Assembly (NCBI GenBank): GCA_022827185.1
Contig: JAJDTM010000020.1
Location: 1 to 59,400, forward strand
Direction: 5' to 3'
DNA length: 59,400 bases
Origin: Candidatus Poribacteria bacterium
GTDB taxonomy: Bacteria; Poribacteria; WGA-4E; WGA-3G
Shown: positions 8,516-17,193 of the stretch, one piece after another
How the letters are laid out: each line of letters begins with the position of its first letter
Numbering within the stretch: position 1 is the stretch's first letter
Program-made: the position numbers and the translations under genes
The notes under the pieces: generated by a model
What the model was told of the DNA's origin: nothing
Seen by the model: only the letters and a program-made list of their open reading frames with translations
Database searches by the model: none

Positions 8516-9370
8516 ATGAATCTTTACAAAAACTTTTACGTTATGAATGCCATGAGCACTCGTGCGGAGCGAAAACAGAAAATCGTTTTGCCGAGCACTC
8601 CCTTTTTTACCTTAGGAATTGCTGCAGGAATTGCGGTCATCCCGATATCGAATGCGCTGAAGAAAACGGATGCTACTAACATACAAGTAGTATCGCCAAA
8701 CGCGCTTTCTATGCTGCTGAATGATCTCTATATCGTGCTCTCGGTGAGTCTCTTGGCAATTCTGTTGGGAATCGTGTGCGCGTTTTACTTGGAAGAGTGG
8801 CTTCCAAAAACCAATTGGGTTCGACGTTTCATAGAAAGCCATGTTGCTGTCTTGACCGGTATTCCCTCAGTTTTGTATGGAATTCTCGCAATCAGTATTT
8901 TCTTGAGTTACGCGGGGACGCTCAAAGTGATTAACGGTGCCCCTGCCGCTCAGGATACGGGGGCAAGACCTTTTCAGCGCCATACCACACTGTTTTTGGG
9001 TGAGGGGTTAATCTTCATTTTGATGGTGATGCCGGTAACAATCAAGACGACTCAAGAGGCACTCCGCTCGGTAGCAACACCAGTCCGTGAAGCGGCTTAC
9101 GCATTGGGCGCGAGTCAATGGCAGGTACTAACGCGACATGTTGTCCCAATTGCCTTCACCCGAATGCTTGCTGCGGGATGCCGGGCGATGGCACGCGCAT
9201 TTGCTACTGCCGCGTTACTGATCGGGACTTACATATGGCACTACACAGCCGAGACCGATGGAATGTCCAGTAGATTCCTTTTATTTTTAGGTGCCGCACT
9301 GTTCTTGAGTGTTTGCTCCAGTACGCTTGTAGAGATACACGCTTCAATATACAATTCCGACTCGGCGTAA
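8516..9370 (+). CDS. Additional PstA/PstC-like permease
   Basis: 284 residues with about six membrane segments and the coupling loop REAAYALGASQWQVLTRHVVP near residues 193-213, so it is a BPD-type permease of the phosphate class. The segments LTGIPSVLYG and VMPVTIKTTQEALRSV also match PstA-like proteins. It is a third permease in a cluster that already has PstC and PstA, lies between pstB2 and pstB3, and has no second binding protein near it. GGAG is only one base before the ATG at 8516, so an internal ATG at 8543 is possible. Confidence 0.82.
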   Translation: MNLYKNFYVMNAMSTRAERKQKIVLPSTPFFTLGIAAGIAVIPISNALKKTDATNIQVVSPNALSMLLNDLYIVLSVSLLAILLGIVCAFYLEEWLPKTNWVRRFIESHVAVLTGIPSVLYGILAISIFLSYAGTLKVINGAPAAQDTGARPFQRHTTLFLGEGLIFILMVMPVTIKTTQEALRSVATPVREAAYALGASQWQVLTRHVVPIAFTRMLAAGCRAMARAFATAALLIGTYIWHYTAETDGMSSRFLLFLGAALFLSVCSSTLVEIHASIYNSDSA

Positions 9371-9420
9371 TATGGCTAACCACGGAGGCGCGAGTTCCAG
9401 AGACGCTCGCGATACCAAAG

Positions 9421-10188
9421 ATGCTGAGTGAAAAAGAGCAATCTATTTTGAGTATCCGTAATCTAAATATCTGGTACGGCGACAAGCAGATTCTGAACTC
9501 TCTCTCTTTTGATATCCAGCAGCAACAGGTAACTGCGTTCATCGGACCTACGAACTCTGGTAAAAGCACGCTCGTCCGATGTATCAATCGATTGAATGAC
9601 TTTGTCCCGAATTTCAAGTCTACTGGCGAAATACTTTTTAAAGGCACCCTCTTGGGGGCTTCAACAGATACCACTGCGCTTCGGAAACAGATCGGGATGG
9701 TGTTCCGAAAACCGACACTGTTTCGGTGTTCTATCTACGAAAATGTGGCGTATGGTGCTCGGATTTCAGGGGCAAGTCGATCTACATCTCTTGACGGTAT
9801 CGTTGAGAAAAATCTCCGAAAGATAGGACTCTGGAGTGAAGTTGAGAATATTCTGGACGAAACACCGGAGCAACTTTCTACCGGACAGCAGCAACTCCTC
9901 TGTGTCGCGCGTGCCTTAGTCGTTGAACCCGAAGTGTTGATATTTGATGAACCGTGTGGGGAACTTGATCCGATAGAAACCGTTAAGATTGAAAGACTCG
10001 TGCGTGATCTTGCAGACGACTACACACTCATTTTTGCCACGAACAAAAGAAGGCAAGCCGCTCGTGTCTCTGATGTCGCAGGTTTTCTCTACAGCGGTGA
10101 GTTAGTTGAATTTGGGGCAACGGAAAGACTTTTTACAAATCCACAGGACAACAGAACTGAACAGTATGTAACAGGCAGACTGGGTTAA
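9421..10188 (+). CDS. pstB: PstB-type ATPase 3, altered Q- and H-loops
   Basis: 255 residues from the ATG at 9421. An earlier frame start at 9313 would overlap the permease and add unrelated sequence. Walker A GPTNSGKST (K48) and Walker B IFDEPCGELD are good. The signature reads LSTGQ (152-156), one change from consensus. The Q-loop has Arg96 (MVFRKP) for Gln, and the H-loop has Asn208 (FATNK) for the switch His. Like PstB1 it keeps a usable signature and loses the hydrolysis residues. It ends in QYVTGRLG, as PstB does. Repeat-rich DNA separates it from phoU. Confidence 0.86.
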   Translation: MLSEKEQSILSIRNLNIWYGDKQILNSLSFDIQQQQVTAFIGPTNSGKSTLVRCINRLNDFVPNFKSTGEILFKGTLLGASTDTTALRKQIGMVFRKPTLFRCSIYENVAYGARISGASRSTSLDGIVEKNLRKIGLWSEVENILDETPEQLSTGQQQLLCVARALVVEPEVLIFDEPCGELDPIETVKIERLVRDLADDYTLIFATNKRRQAARVSDVAGFLYSGELVEFGATERLFTNPQDNRTEQYVTGRLG

Positions 10189-10198
10189 TCGCCGGAGT

Positions 10199-10295
10199 AT
10201 CGCGAGCCCAGCTCGCTCCTACAGCGAAGAGCCTTAGGAAGGCACTGCAGGCGGGGTTTGAAACCCCGCCTGCAGTAGGGGCTGCGTAAGTCCTA
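10199..10295. repeat. Composite palindromic intergenic repeat (families R4 and R1)
   Basis: Two elements lie side by side. GCGAGC-CCA-GCTCGC at 10202-10216 forms a hairpin followed by TCCTACA. At 10245-10275 a perfect inverted repeat has 15-base arms around one G (left arm CTGCAGGCGGGGTTT). It is followed by TGCGTAAGTCCTA at 10283-10295. The second element recurs at 39188-39237. No T-tract follows, so neither reads as a plain terminator, though both could form RNA hairpins between pstB3 and phoU. Confidence 0.75.
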
Positions 10296-10323
10296 CAAAA
10301 CTCGAAATTGGTCATGAGAAGAT

Positions 10324-10974
10324 ATGTTACAGGCAGAAATCAAGACCCTTCAGCATAAACTCTTGGAAATGGCAGGACTTGCCGAACAGATGCTACGCCA
10401 AGCGATTGAATCCGTCTTAACACGAGATGAAGCGTTGGCTCGGCTGGTTGTGGCTACTGATGACACGATCGACGAGTTTGAGAACGAAATTGAATCGTCG
10501 TGTATCCAACTCATCGCACTCCACCAACCTGTAGCGTCTGAACTTCGTTTCCTGATGATGGTAATGAAAATCAGCCACAATATTGAAAGGCTTGCTGATA
10601 AAAGCGTTGCTATTGCTAAACGGAGCATTGAATTGATGGAATATCCACCTGTCAAACCTTTCGTTGACTTGCCGCACGTAGCACAAGTGATCCAAACGAT
10701 GGTGAAAGATGTGCTTGATGCATTTGTCAATCGGAACGCTGAACTCGCCTTTGAAGTTCGAGAACGTGATAGTGAGGTTGATGAAATCTATGAACGGATG
10801 CTCAACGAACTTCTCACGCTTTTAAGCGAACACCCGAAACTCATCGAACCCGGTATCAGTCTTTTACTTCTTTTTCGACATTTGGAACGCGTAGGGGACC
10901 TTGCCGCGAATATCAGTGAGGAGGTCTATTACCTCGTCAAAGGTGATGTCATCCGACATTCAGATACCCGCTAA
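10324..10974 (+). CDS. phoU: Phosphate transport system regulator PhoU
   Basis: 216 residues, all helical, with the duplicated three-helix plan of PhoU. The metal-binding style motif E.DD.ID.FE (VVATDDTIDEFENEIE) falls near residues 42-57. Its counterpart ERDSEVDEIYERML lies near 147-160. In known systems PhoU links Pst transport to the PhoR/PhoB response and limits phosphate influx. It is the last gene of the pst cluster and converges on mscS. No phoR or phoB lies in the window. Confidence 0.93.
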   Translation: MLQAEIKTLQHKLLEMAGLAEQMLRQAIESVLTRDEALARLVVATDDTIDEFENEIESSCIQLIALHQPVASELRFLMMVMKISHNIERLADKSVAIAKRSIELMEYPPVKPFVDLPHVAQVIQTMVKDVLDAFVNRNAELAFEVRERDSEVDEIYERMLNELLTLLSEHPKLIEPGISLLLLFRHLERVGDLAANISEEVYYLVKGDVIRHSDTR

Positions 10975-11030
10975 GTGTTAATATATCATGAAGCTTAAAA
11001 AATTAATTCAGTAGTTTCTTGAGAAAATCC

Positions 11031-11067
11031 GGTGCGGTTCCAAACCGCACCTACTGGGCCTGGGGCT
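11031..11067. repeat. Palindromic intergenic repeat family R2, copy 1
   Basis: GGTGCGGTT and AACCGCACC arms (11031-11039 and 11043-11051) enclose a three-base loop and are followed by TACTGGGCCTGGGGC. A near match occurs in reverse at 43644-43672. It lies between the convergent phoU and mscS genes and could act as a weak bidirectional hairpin, but no T-tract is present. Confidence 0.65.
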
Positions 11068-11075
11068 AAGTTGCG

Positions 11076-12332
11076 TTATGCGTTGCTTTCCTTCGGGTAA
11101 AGATGGACATCTTGTTGTGGGAAAGGGATTTCTATGTCGTACGCTTTAAATTTTTCCCAGAGCATAAAATGGAGATCACTCGCGACATCGAAACGGTTGA
11201 AGGCATCTGGGATCCATGCGAGCAATTCAAAATTCAGAGCGTATGCCCCATAAGAAACAAAACGGACAAGTGGCGCAGCGACGTTTTCCATTTCAAGTGT
11301 CGGTTGCTTAATAACTTCAGGATGCGCGTCTGCCACCTCAAGGAGTGCTTTCTTGACAAGTTCGACGTCTGAACCATACGATACGCCCACTGAAATCCGA
11401 AGACGATATTGATTATTGTAATGGGTGAGGTTATGAACCGGTTCTGTAACTAATTGCGAATTCGGTACAATAATCTCCTTTTCATCAAGGGCAACAATGA
11501 CCGTTGAGCGGAGGTTAATACTATGCACTCTGCCAAATATGTTAACGTCCATGATTTCCACTAAGTCCCCAATTTTGATAGGGCGTTCAAAAATTAGAAT
11601 AAACCCCGCGATCAGGTTTGAGGCGATATTCTGTAACCCGAAACCGATGCCGATACTCAAGCCGCCGAAAATTATCGCGAGGCTGGTGAAACTCACACCG
11701 ATAGTGCTGAGACTGATAAGGACACCGATAATGATAAGTGTGAAATGGAGAAAGCGGAGTAAGATAAACTGGGTATGCTGTTCAATTTGAAATGCCTGTA
11801 GCACCTGCCGCCGTAGCACCCATTGTACGTATTTTGACAGGATAAACATCCCGAAGACGATCACGAATCCATAAAAAAGCCTTGCGAGTGTTAATTGATT
11901 ATGATCACTATCAGTGAGAACAGTTGGTTTTGGTTTGCTGGCATCAGTTTCACTTAGGGCTCCTTCTTCACCTGCGCCTGTTTCGGCAAGCTTTTGGGAT
12001 TTTTGCGAAGGTTGAAACAGTCCTGTGAGCGGGTAATTAACAAGTTCGCCAAGGAACCCCGTACTAATTTTGGCAACTCGGAATGCCAAACTGGTCCCAA
12101 AAATCAGAACGATCAGAAATAAAAAAGCGAGCAATCGATTCGCGATGTTTGCCGGTATCCTGAACCGATTGAAAAGGCGGCGGAACCACCGGCGCAGAAA
12201 CCCGCCGAGTATGACAGCGGCAGCCAAAATACCGATCAATAGCACAATTTGGTAGACTTGTACAGGCTCATCCCCCAAAGTGATGACCTGCCTTTCAAAT
12301 AACTCACGCAATTGTTGAACGAACTCACCCAT
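11076..12332 (-). CDS. Small-conductance mechanosensitive channel (MscS family)
   Basis: 418 residues. The N-terminal region has about four membrane segments. The pore-lining helix and beta domain of MscS follow: SLAIIFGGLSIGIGFGLQN, then NLIAGFILIFERPIKIGDLVEI and GRVHSINLRSTVI, near residues 225-290. The C-terminal half matches the cytoplasmic vestibule. The family opens under membrane tension to release solutes during osmotic downshock. The length, above the 286 residues of the E. coli protein, reflects extra N-terminal helices. It ends 54 bp from the next minus-strand gene, so the two may be co-transcribed. Confidence 0.92.
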   Translation of the reverse strand: MGEFVQQLRELFERQVITLGDEPVQVYQIVLLIGILAAAVILGGFLRRWFRRLFNRFRIPANIANRLLAFLFLIVLIFGTSLAFRVAKISTGFLGELVNYPLTGLFQPSQKSQKLAETGAGEEGALSETDASKPKPTVLTDSDHNQLTLARLFYGFVIVFGMFILSKYVQWVLRRQVLQAFQIEQHTQFILLRFLHFTLIIIGVLISLSTIGVSFTSLAIIFGGLSIGIGFGLQNIASNLIAGFILIFERPIKIGDLVEIMDVNIFGRVHSINLRSTVIVALDEKEIIVPNSQLVTEPVHNLTHYNNQYRLRISVGVSYGSDVELVKKALLEVADAHPEVIKQPTLEMENVAAPLVRFVSYGAYALNFELLAWIPDAFNRFDVASDLHFMLWEKFKAYDIEIPFPQQDVHLYPKESNA

Positions 12333-12386
12333 CTCATACTTTCCTATTTGCTATTATATCCTGACGAAGTCGGTCAAGACATCTGG

Positions 12387-14660
12387 CTAATCAATCGAGA
12401 TTGGTTCAATTGAATGGACAAACAGGACATCGTTTGCGCCCTGATAAGATTGTAGTGTTTGTGCCAATTCGTCGGATGCGAGGGTTTCTGCTGTTAGACC
12501 GACAATGGCTAAGTCAGCCTGATCGGAGTGGAGAGTTACCTCTTCCTCCAAAGCCTCTTTGCTGTTGTATGAGACGGAGGTGACATTCTGCATTGAAATC
12601 GGCAGCCTGCCTTCCAGCATGAGCGTTGAGAGCCGATCCGCCTCGACCTCTACGTCCCTGGCATCGGAACACACGAAGAGCCGGATCTCAGCACGTCTCC
12701 AATCTGGATGTCCGACGATGATGTATGCGAGCAAAAGCATCATCGGCGCGTTTGTCAAGTTTTCCTCTGTCACCCACACATGGATAGAGGACCTGTATCC
12801 GAATCGGTAGCCGGTTGATCTGAGGATTAGGACGTTAAATAGTGAGTTTACAGCGAGTTGTGCCCCTTGTTCAACCTCGTGGATCTCATCGGTATTTTCG
12901 CGGTCAAATTCGAGTAAGATACAGTTATTCGGCAAGCCAGAAATTCCGGGCATTTGCAGTATCTGTGCGAGCGCGAGTTGGAACGTCGGGGAAATCAGTG
13001 AATCGACAAAAATGCCAGCTCGACTCACCTCAGTCCGTTTAATTAATCCGTCGACCTTGATACGTGCTTCGATTTCACTGGAAAATGAGTAGTCTCCGTT
13101 GAAGAGTCGGATGAAGTGGCCGAACCCGTGCCTATGACAGATCCAACGGAGCAGATCAAAATGACCGAGACGGCGTTCTCCGAATCGGGTTACTGCGACG
13201 ATTGAAGGTCGCCACCCACCTTCGGATGAAATCACACGACTTTTTTGCAAGGTCGTCTGGAGCCATCGGGTTAACTGGAACATCGTCCCTTGGAAGATTG
13301 CTGCGAAGTCGCGCTGTCCTCGGAGGCTGCGACGGAGTCCGAGGTAGACGATCGTCATGAGCACGATTGAGATTAAGGCATACAGTGCGCCGATCTGGAT
13401 CATCAGCACGCCGCACATCACAGTTCCTACCAGCGACAAGTACCAACGAGAGTGGAATGTCGGTCGATAGGATGGATTACTTGCGAAATGCTCTAAGAAT
13501 GACACAGCGCATAAGGCACCATAAGTTACCATGAAGAACATCGTCAAAATCTGGGCGATAAAGTCCAATTCACCGATCGCTACGAACACGATTGCGATGA
13601 TACCCGATACACAAGTGGCGTATATCGGTTCCTGTGTCTCTCCCCTACCTTTTGCCATGAGATCGTTGAGTTGCGGGATAGGCAAGACCTTGTCGCGAGC
13701 CAGCATCTGCAGTGTTCTCGGAGCTACCATGATTGAACCGAGGGCAGAGGACAGGGCGGCTGCACCTAAGCCGATATAAATAATCGGACCCCATAAGGCG
13801 ACCTTCGTCATGATGAAATAGTCGTTACCGAGATCATCGGGTGTAGCACTCAGTGCCAACTTAACAGCAACGAGTACATATACGACCATACCGCCAAGTG
13901 TCGCGCTAATCGTACCGAGCGGTATACTTTTCCGGGGATTCTTCAAATCCCCGGATAGCCCCAGCCCCGCAATCATACCTGTGAAGGCGGGAAAACATGT
14001 TGCGAAAACGATGCTAAAACTATCAGGATCCGCAATGCGCGCCGTAAAATTCAATCCTTCGGGTTTTGTTAAGTCGGTTCCATCGCCTAACAGGAAAGCG
14101 ATAATTGATACAGCGAGCAGTACGCATACTGCCCAGAGTACTTGCACCCCCATGTCAGCCCCTTTGGTCAACATAAGTGCGATGAGCAGTATCGTGCAAG
14201 GTAGACTGACCCACCGGAGATCCAGATCCCATCCATATATGGTCGCCACCCATTCGTAAATGGGTTTAAAGGCTTCCGCGAACGCGACGATGTAAAAAGC
14301 GACTGAGATCGCTTGGGAGATATAGAGTGCGATTCCGATCGTGCCGCCGATGCTCGCACCGAAAGAACGGCTGACAATGTAATACGCACCACCACCTGCC
14401 ACACGCCGGTTCGTCGCAATCTCGGAAACTGCCAGAACCGTCGGGATGGTCACTAAATGCCCAAGGGCGACAATCATCAGGCTCCCCCAAAGTCCGACAT
14501 GGGCAACCGCGTAACCGAATCTTAAGAAAAGAATTGCACCGAGGATAGTGCTAATTGAAGCAAGGAACACAGGCGCGGTACCGAAGCCGTGACCTTGTTG
14601 GGCATCTGTCGTGCTGCTATCGCGTTCAGGTCCGGATTGTTGCTCAGGATTTGAAGACAT
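12387..14660 (-). CDS. APC-superfamily transporter with cation-chloride cotransporter-like architecture
   Basis: 757 residues from the ATG at 14660, which has AAAGGA eight bases upstream; a longer frame to 14705 lacks such a site. About twelve membrane segments fill residues 30-480. The first reads STILGAILFLRFGYAVAHVG, close to SLC12-type cotransporters. An unwound-helix motif RVAGGGAYYIVSRSFGAS follows. The soluble C-terminal part, about residues 490-757, resembles the cytoplasmic domain of that group. The substrate cannot be read: cations with chloride or amino acids are both possible. It follows mscS in the same direction, consistent with an osmotic role, which is inference. Confidence 0.8.
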   Translation of the reverse strand: MSSNPEQQSGPERDSSTTDAQQGHGFGTAPVFLASISTILGAILFLRFGYAVAHVGLWGSLMIVALGHLVTIPTVLAVSEIATNRRVAGGGAYYIVSRSFGASIGGTIGIALYISQAISVAFYIVAFAEAFKPIYEWVATIYGWDLDLRWVSLPCTILLIALMLTKGADMGVQVLWAVCVLLAVSIIAFLLGDGTDLTKPEGLNFTARIADPDSFSIVFATCFPAFTGMIAGLGLSGDLKNPRKSIPLGTISATLGGMVVYVLVAVKLALSATPDDLGNDYFIMTKVALWGPIIYIGLGAAALSSALGSIMVAPRTLQMLARDKVLPIPQLNDLMAKGRGETQEPIYATCVSGIIAIVFVAIGELDFIAQILTMFFMVTYGALCAVSFLEHFASNPSYRPTFHSRWYLSLVGTVMCGVLMIQIGALYALISIVLMTIVYLGLRRSLRGQRDFAAIFQGTMFQLTRWLQTTLQKSRVISSEGGWRPSIVAVTRFGERRLGHFDLLRWICHRHGFGHFIRLFNGDYSFSSEIEARIKVDGLIKRTEVSRAGIFVDSLISPTFQLALAQILQMPGISGLPNNCILLEFDRENTDEIHEVEQGAQLAVNSLFNVLILRSTGYRFGYRSSIHVWVTEENLTNAPMMLLLAYIIVGHPDWRRAEIRLFVCSDARDVEVEADRLSTLMLEGRLPISMQNVTSVSYNSKEALEEEVTLHSDQADLAIVGLTAETLASDELAQTLQSYQGANDVLFVHSIEPISID

Positions 14661-14780
14661 AGCCAATTTCCTTTCGTTTAGCAGGATTGACATGGATAGG
14701 TTCATGAGAGCATTGATGCCTTAAAAGATGGATATTATGCCTTGTGAGGTTATCCGCGATGCTGATGCACTCTCATGCTG

Positions 14781-15626
14781 CTACAATGTAATTCGCAATA
14801 TTGATAGATACTTATAATGCCAGTTCTCTGTTAGTGGTTCACTATTATAAGTCACAGACCCGCTTAAACGCAAACCTAATCGAGTGGACAAGTTAAACGT
14901 GATAGCGGGTTCTGCTGAAAACTGAAAGTTTTTGAAGCCAATTTGTGGTGTAAATTTTAACACTGTATTGAGTTTTTGCCACCCTATAGACGAAAACGCC
15001 AGCCATCGAAACGTTGTAGGATCGAATTTTTTCAGATCAAGATCTTTATGCGGTTGAATATTTTCAAGAAAGCACCCGATACCACCTGATATACGGAGCG
15101 TGCCTTTTTCATAAATCGCTGGACGGATGTAGCTGCCGATCTGAGATGTCAAGGCAGTGCCTTTGGCAATGTCACGCTCCAAGTCCGTGAATCCCTCAAT
15201 GCCGAATGTCCGTATCCTAAAACCGCCCTGGCTCCGTGCCTTGACGATTTCAGAAAACACGCCTTCTTTACCGGAAGCACGCGATCCAAAAATACCTATC
15301 CAACCATTAAACCTACGCAGCGGTACGACAGTGGTTAAACTAAGTGTCTGTGAAGCACCGTCTCCATTCACACCGATGTCTACGGTTTTTGCATCCTGCG
15401 GTAAATCTGCAAACTGTGAATACACAGGTATTGTCCAAAGCATTAAACAAATTACACCGACGGTAAGTAGCATCAATCGTTTTAAACGAGTGCTGCCGGA
15501 ATAGATTAAAAGCATCTCTATCAGACTTTCCATTTCTAACGCAATTCGGTGCAGCTCTGGTGAAGTGAACTTAAGCCCTCTAACTTGTATCAACTTTTTT
15601 GGTGCTTGCTCTTTCCAGCACGCCAC
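14781..15626 (-). CDS. Putative outer-membrane beta-barrel protein
   Basis: 281 residues from a GTG that follows the upstream TAA directly, so translation is probably coupled. A signal-like segment LKRLMLLTVGVICLMLWTIP lies near residues 48-67; a later start such as the Met at residue 32 or 37 would place it at the N-terminus. The rest is rich in alternating strands with Gly and aromatic residues (RLGLRLSGSVTYNSE) and ends YLSILRITL, as small barrels often do. No known family was recognised. It is the third of three adjacent envelope genes on this strand. Confidence 0.55.
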   Translation of the reverse strand: MACWKEQAPKKLIQVRGLKFTSPELHRIALEMESLIEMLLIYSGSTRLKRLMLLTVGVICLMLWTIPVYSQFADLPQDAKTVDIGVNGDGASQTLSLTTVVPLRRFNGWIGIFGSRASGKEGVFSEIVKARSQGGFRIRTFGIEGFTDLERDIAKGTALTSQIGSYIRPAIYEKGTLRISGGIGCFLENIQPHKDLDLKKFDPTTFRWLAFSSIGWQKLNTVLKFTPQIGFKNFQFSAEPAITFNLSTRLGLRLSGSVTYNSEPLTENWHYKYLSILRITL

Positions 15627-16136
15627 TTAATCCCGGGTTGACCTGTACAGACGCGTTAGTAAATATGCACTGATAGGCGCGCCAACGAGACAGCCACCCA
15701 ATGCCCAATTAAACTGAAGTTTTTTTGTTTTGACCTTGTAGGCATCATAGTAGAAGGCGACATATTGAGGGGACTTACCGAGTACGCGTGCAGTCGGCAT
15801 AAAAGGTTGATAGCGTTGGGAAAAAATGGGACCGACCAAAGGGAAAAAACATCCGGTACTAAACCACAAAGTTCTATTGAGATGTGTGACTGCGTCTTTT
15901 TCAGCATCTTTTACGGCTTGCATTGCAACAGACTGTAGTGCATCCGGTGTAACGGCTGGTTTCTCGACCTCAACAATCTCGTATCGTTTTGTTTCAATAA
16001 CGTCGTACTGTTTGGGACGACCATCAACTTCTACGGTGATCCGTTCATTTTCTTCACAAAGACCCAACGCATGTATTCCAAAGATGAAAGTAATTATTAA
16101 AAGCCCAAATAAGATGAAATGGAAATTTGTTCTCAC
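15627..16136 (-). CDS. Hypothetical membrane-anchored protein
   Basis: 169 residues from a GTG at 16136, chosen because AAGGGG lies nine bases upstream. The frame is open to 16199. A hydrophobic N-terminal segment (FILFGLLIITFIFGIHALG) looks like a signal or anchor. The middle is charged, with the phrase GRPKQYDVIETKRYEIVEVEKP. Two further hydrophobic stretches follow near residues 92-115 and 145-162 (LGGCLVGAPISAYLLTRL), the first resembling Gly-rich membrane hairpins. No family was recognised. Its stop touches the start of the barrel-like gene. Confidence 0.55.
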   Translation of the reverse strand: MRTNFHFILFGLLIITFIFGIHALGLCEENERITVEVDGRPKQYDVIETKRYEIVEVEKPAVTPDALQSVAMQAVKDAEKDAVTHLNRTLWFSTGCFFPLVGPIFSQRYQPFMPTARVLGKSPQYVAFYYDAYKVKTKKLQFNWALGGCLVGAPISAYLLTRLYRSTRD

Positions 16137-16206
16137 TCTCTTTTTCCCCTTCAGGTGTGCGCAATTCAGAAACTTTATTAGCCTGGGTGCGCAAAACAAC
16201 CCGGTG

Positions 16207-16920
16207 TTAATTCAGTTTCTGATAGACATGTCCGGTAGAAGTAGCCGTCCAAAAAAGGACTAATAATTCACCGTCCCACGTATAGGTACTCACAATCGGT
16301 TCGGTGCTTCCGTCAGAAGACCAATAGATAGTTCCTTTTCTCTCATCAAACGGCTCAATCAATTTATAGGAACCGAAGAAAAATGCGTTGGTACTCTGGT
16401 ATTCTCTTGTAAATGTTGCTGGTGTCAGTCGCATGGATCCAAACGCTTCAGTCGTTTCACCATCCATTTGGGTTCGGACGAGTTCGTATGCGCCACTGAG
16501 TGCCTCAGCAACCCGGTATGATTTTGAAAAGACGGTAATTGCGGCGGACTTCGAGACAGTTTCTTCACCCTGATCCCTGACAGATACATGAACAGTAACA
16601 GTCTGATCAGGGGCGATTTCTGAATTCGGGAGTTCAGGTGCCGTCCATTGCGCCTCTGCTCCCTCGTCTTCAGTCAATGTTCCGGCGGATACTTCCCATG
16701 TGTAGGTTAATTCGTCGTTCTCAGGATCGGAAACGCCGACTTTAAGTTCAACGCTTTCCCCGTAGCGGACCTCTTTCGGAACCGTGAAAGTATTGATCTC
16801 GGGTGGATCGTTTGTCCAGCTTTCATACTCGTCACAACTACTCAATATTAGCGGCTGGCAGATTAGCAATAGAATTATTGCCAGCCGCGTCGCGGAAATC
16901 ACGGGATTTAAAATTTTCAT
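16207..16920 (-). CDS. Lipoprotein with a PKD/Ig-like domain
   Basis: 237 residues from the ATG at 16920, which has AGGAG seven bases upstream. A signal peptide ends in the lipobox LSSC, giving a lipoprotein. The middle is an Ig/PKD-type domain: DPPEINTFTVPKEVRYGESV, then the diagnostic VSDPENDELTYTWEVSAGTL and the closing strand VSVRDQGEETVSKSAAITV. The C-terminal 90 residues hold strands that may form a lipocalin-like unit (YELVRTQMDGE, GSYKLIEPFDERKGTIYWSS). It begins the three-gene envelope run on this strand. The ligand is unknown. Confidence 0.7.
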   Translation of the reverse strand: MKILNPVISATRLAIILLLICQPLILSSCDEYESWTNDPPEINTFTVPKEVRYGESVELKVGVSDPENDELTYTWEVSAGTLTEDEGAEAQWTAPELPNSEIAPDQTVTVHVSVRDQGEETVSKSAAITVFSKSYRVAEALSGAYELVRTQMDGETTEAFGSMRLTPATFTREYQSTNAFFFGSYKLIEPFDERKGTIYWSSDGSTEPIVSTYTWDGELLVLFWTATSTGHVYQKLN

Positions 16921-17193
16921 AGCATATCTCCTGTTCAACAATTGATCCTAACAAGTCAACATATGAAAGGCATGCCCACTTCAAGGATGAGTCAGAATAT
17001 ACCAGCGTTCCATCCAATTACAGAGCAAACAATCTTACGGGGACTCAGTGATTAGAACAACGTGCATGAAATATAGCAATTATAACCCCCAAGAAGATAT
17101 TTGTCAAATCAAATGGCTTCACTTGCTAAAAAAACGTATCTATGATATTGTTGTAATTCACGAGATTGACAGGCTTGCTGAAAGGGGAAAATC
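16921..17193. other. Intergenic region between divergent genes
   Basis: AT-rich divergent promoter region. No convincing promoter pair or repeat was picked out. Frames open across it (17048-17359) continue out of phase into the oxidoreductase and look spurious. Confidence 0.4.

Noticed and set aside
10245..10275. Rho-independent terminator between pstB3 and phoU
   Set aside because: The hairpin is strong but no T-tract follows, and the same sequence occurs elsewhere as a repeat.
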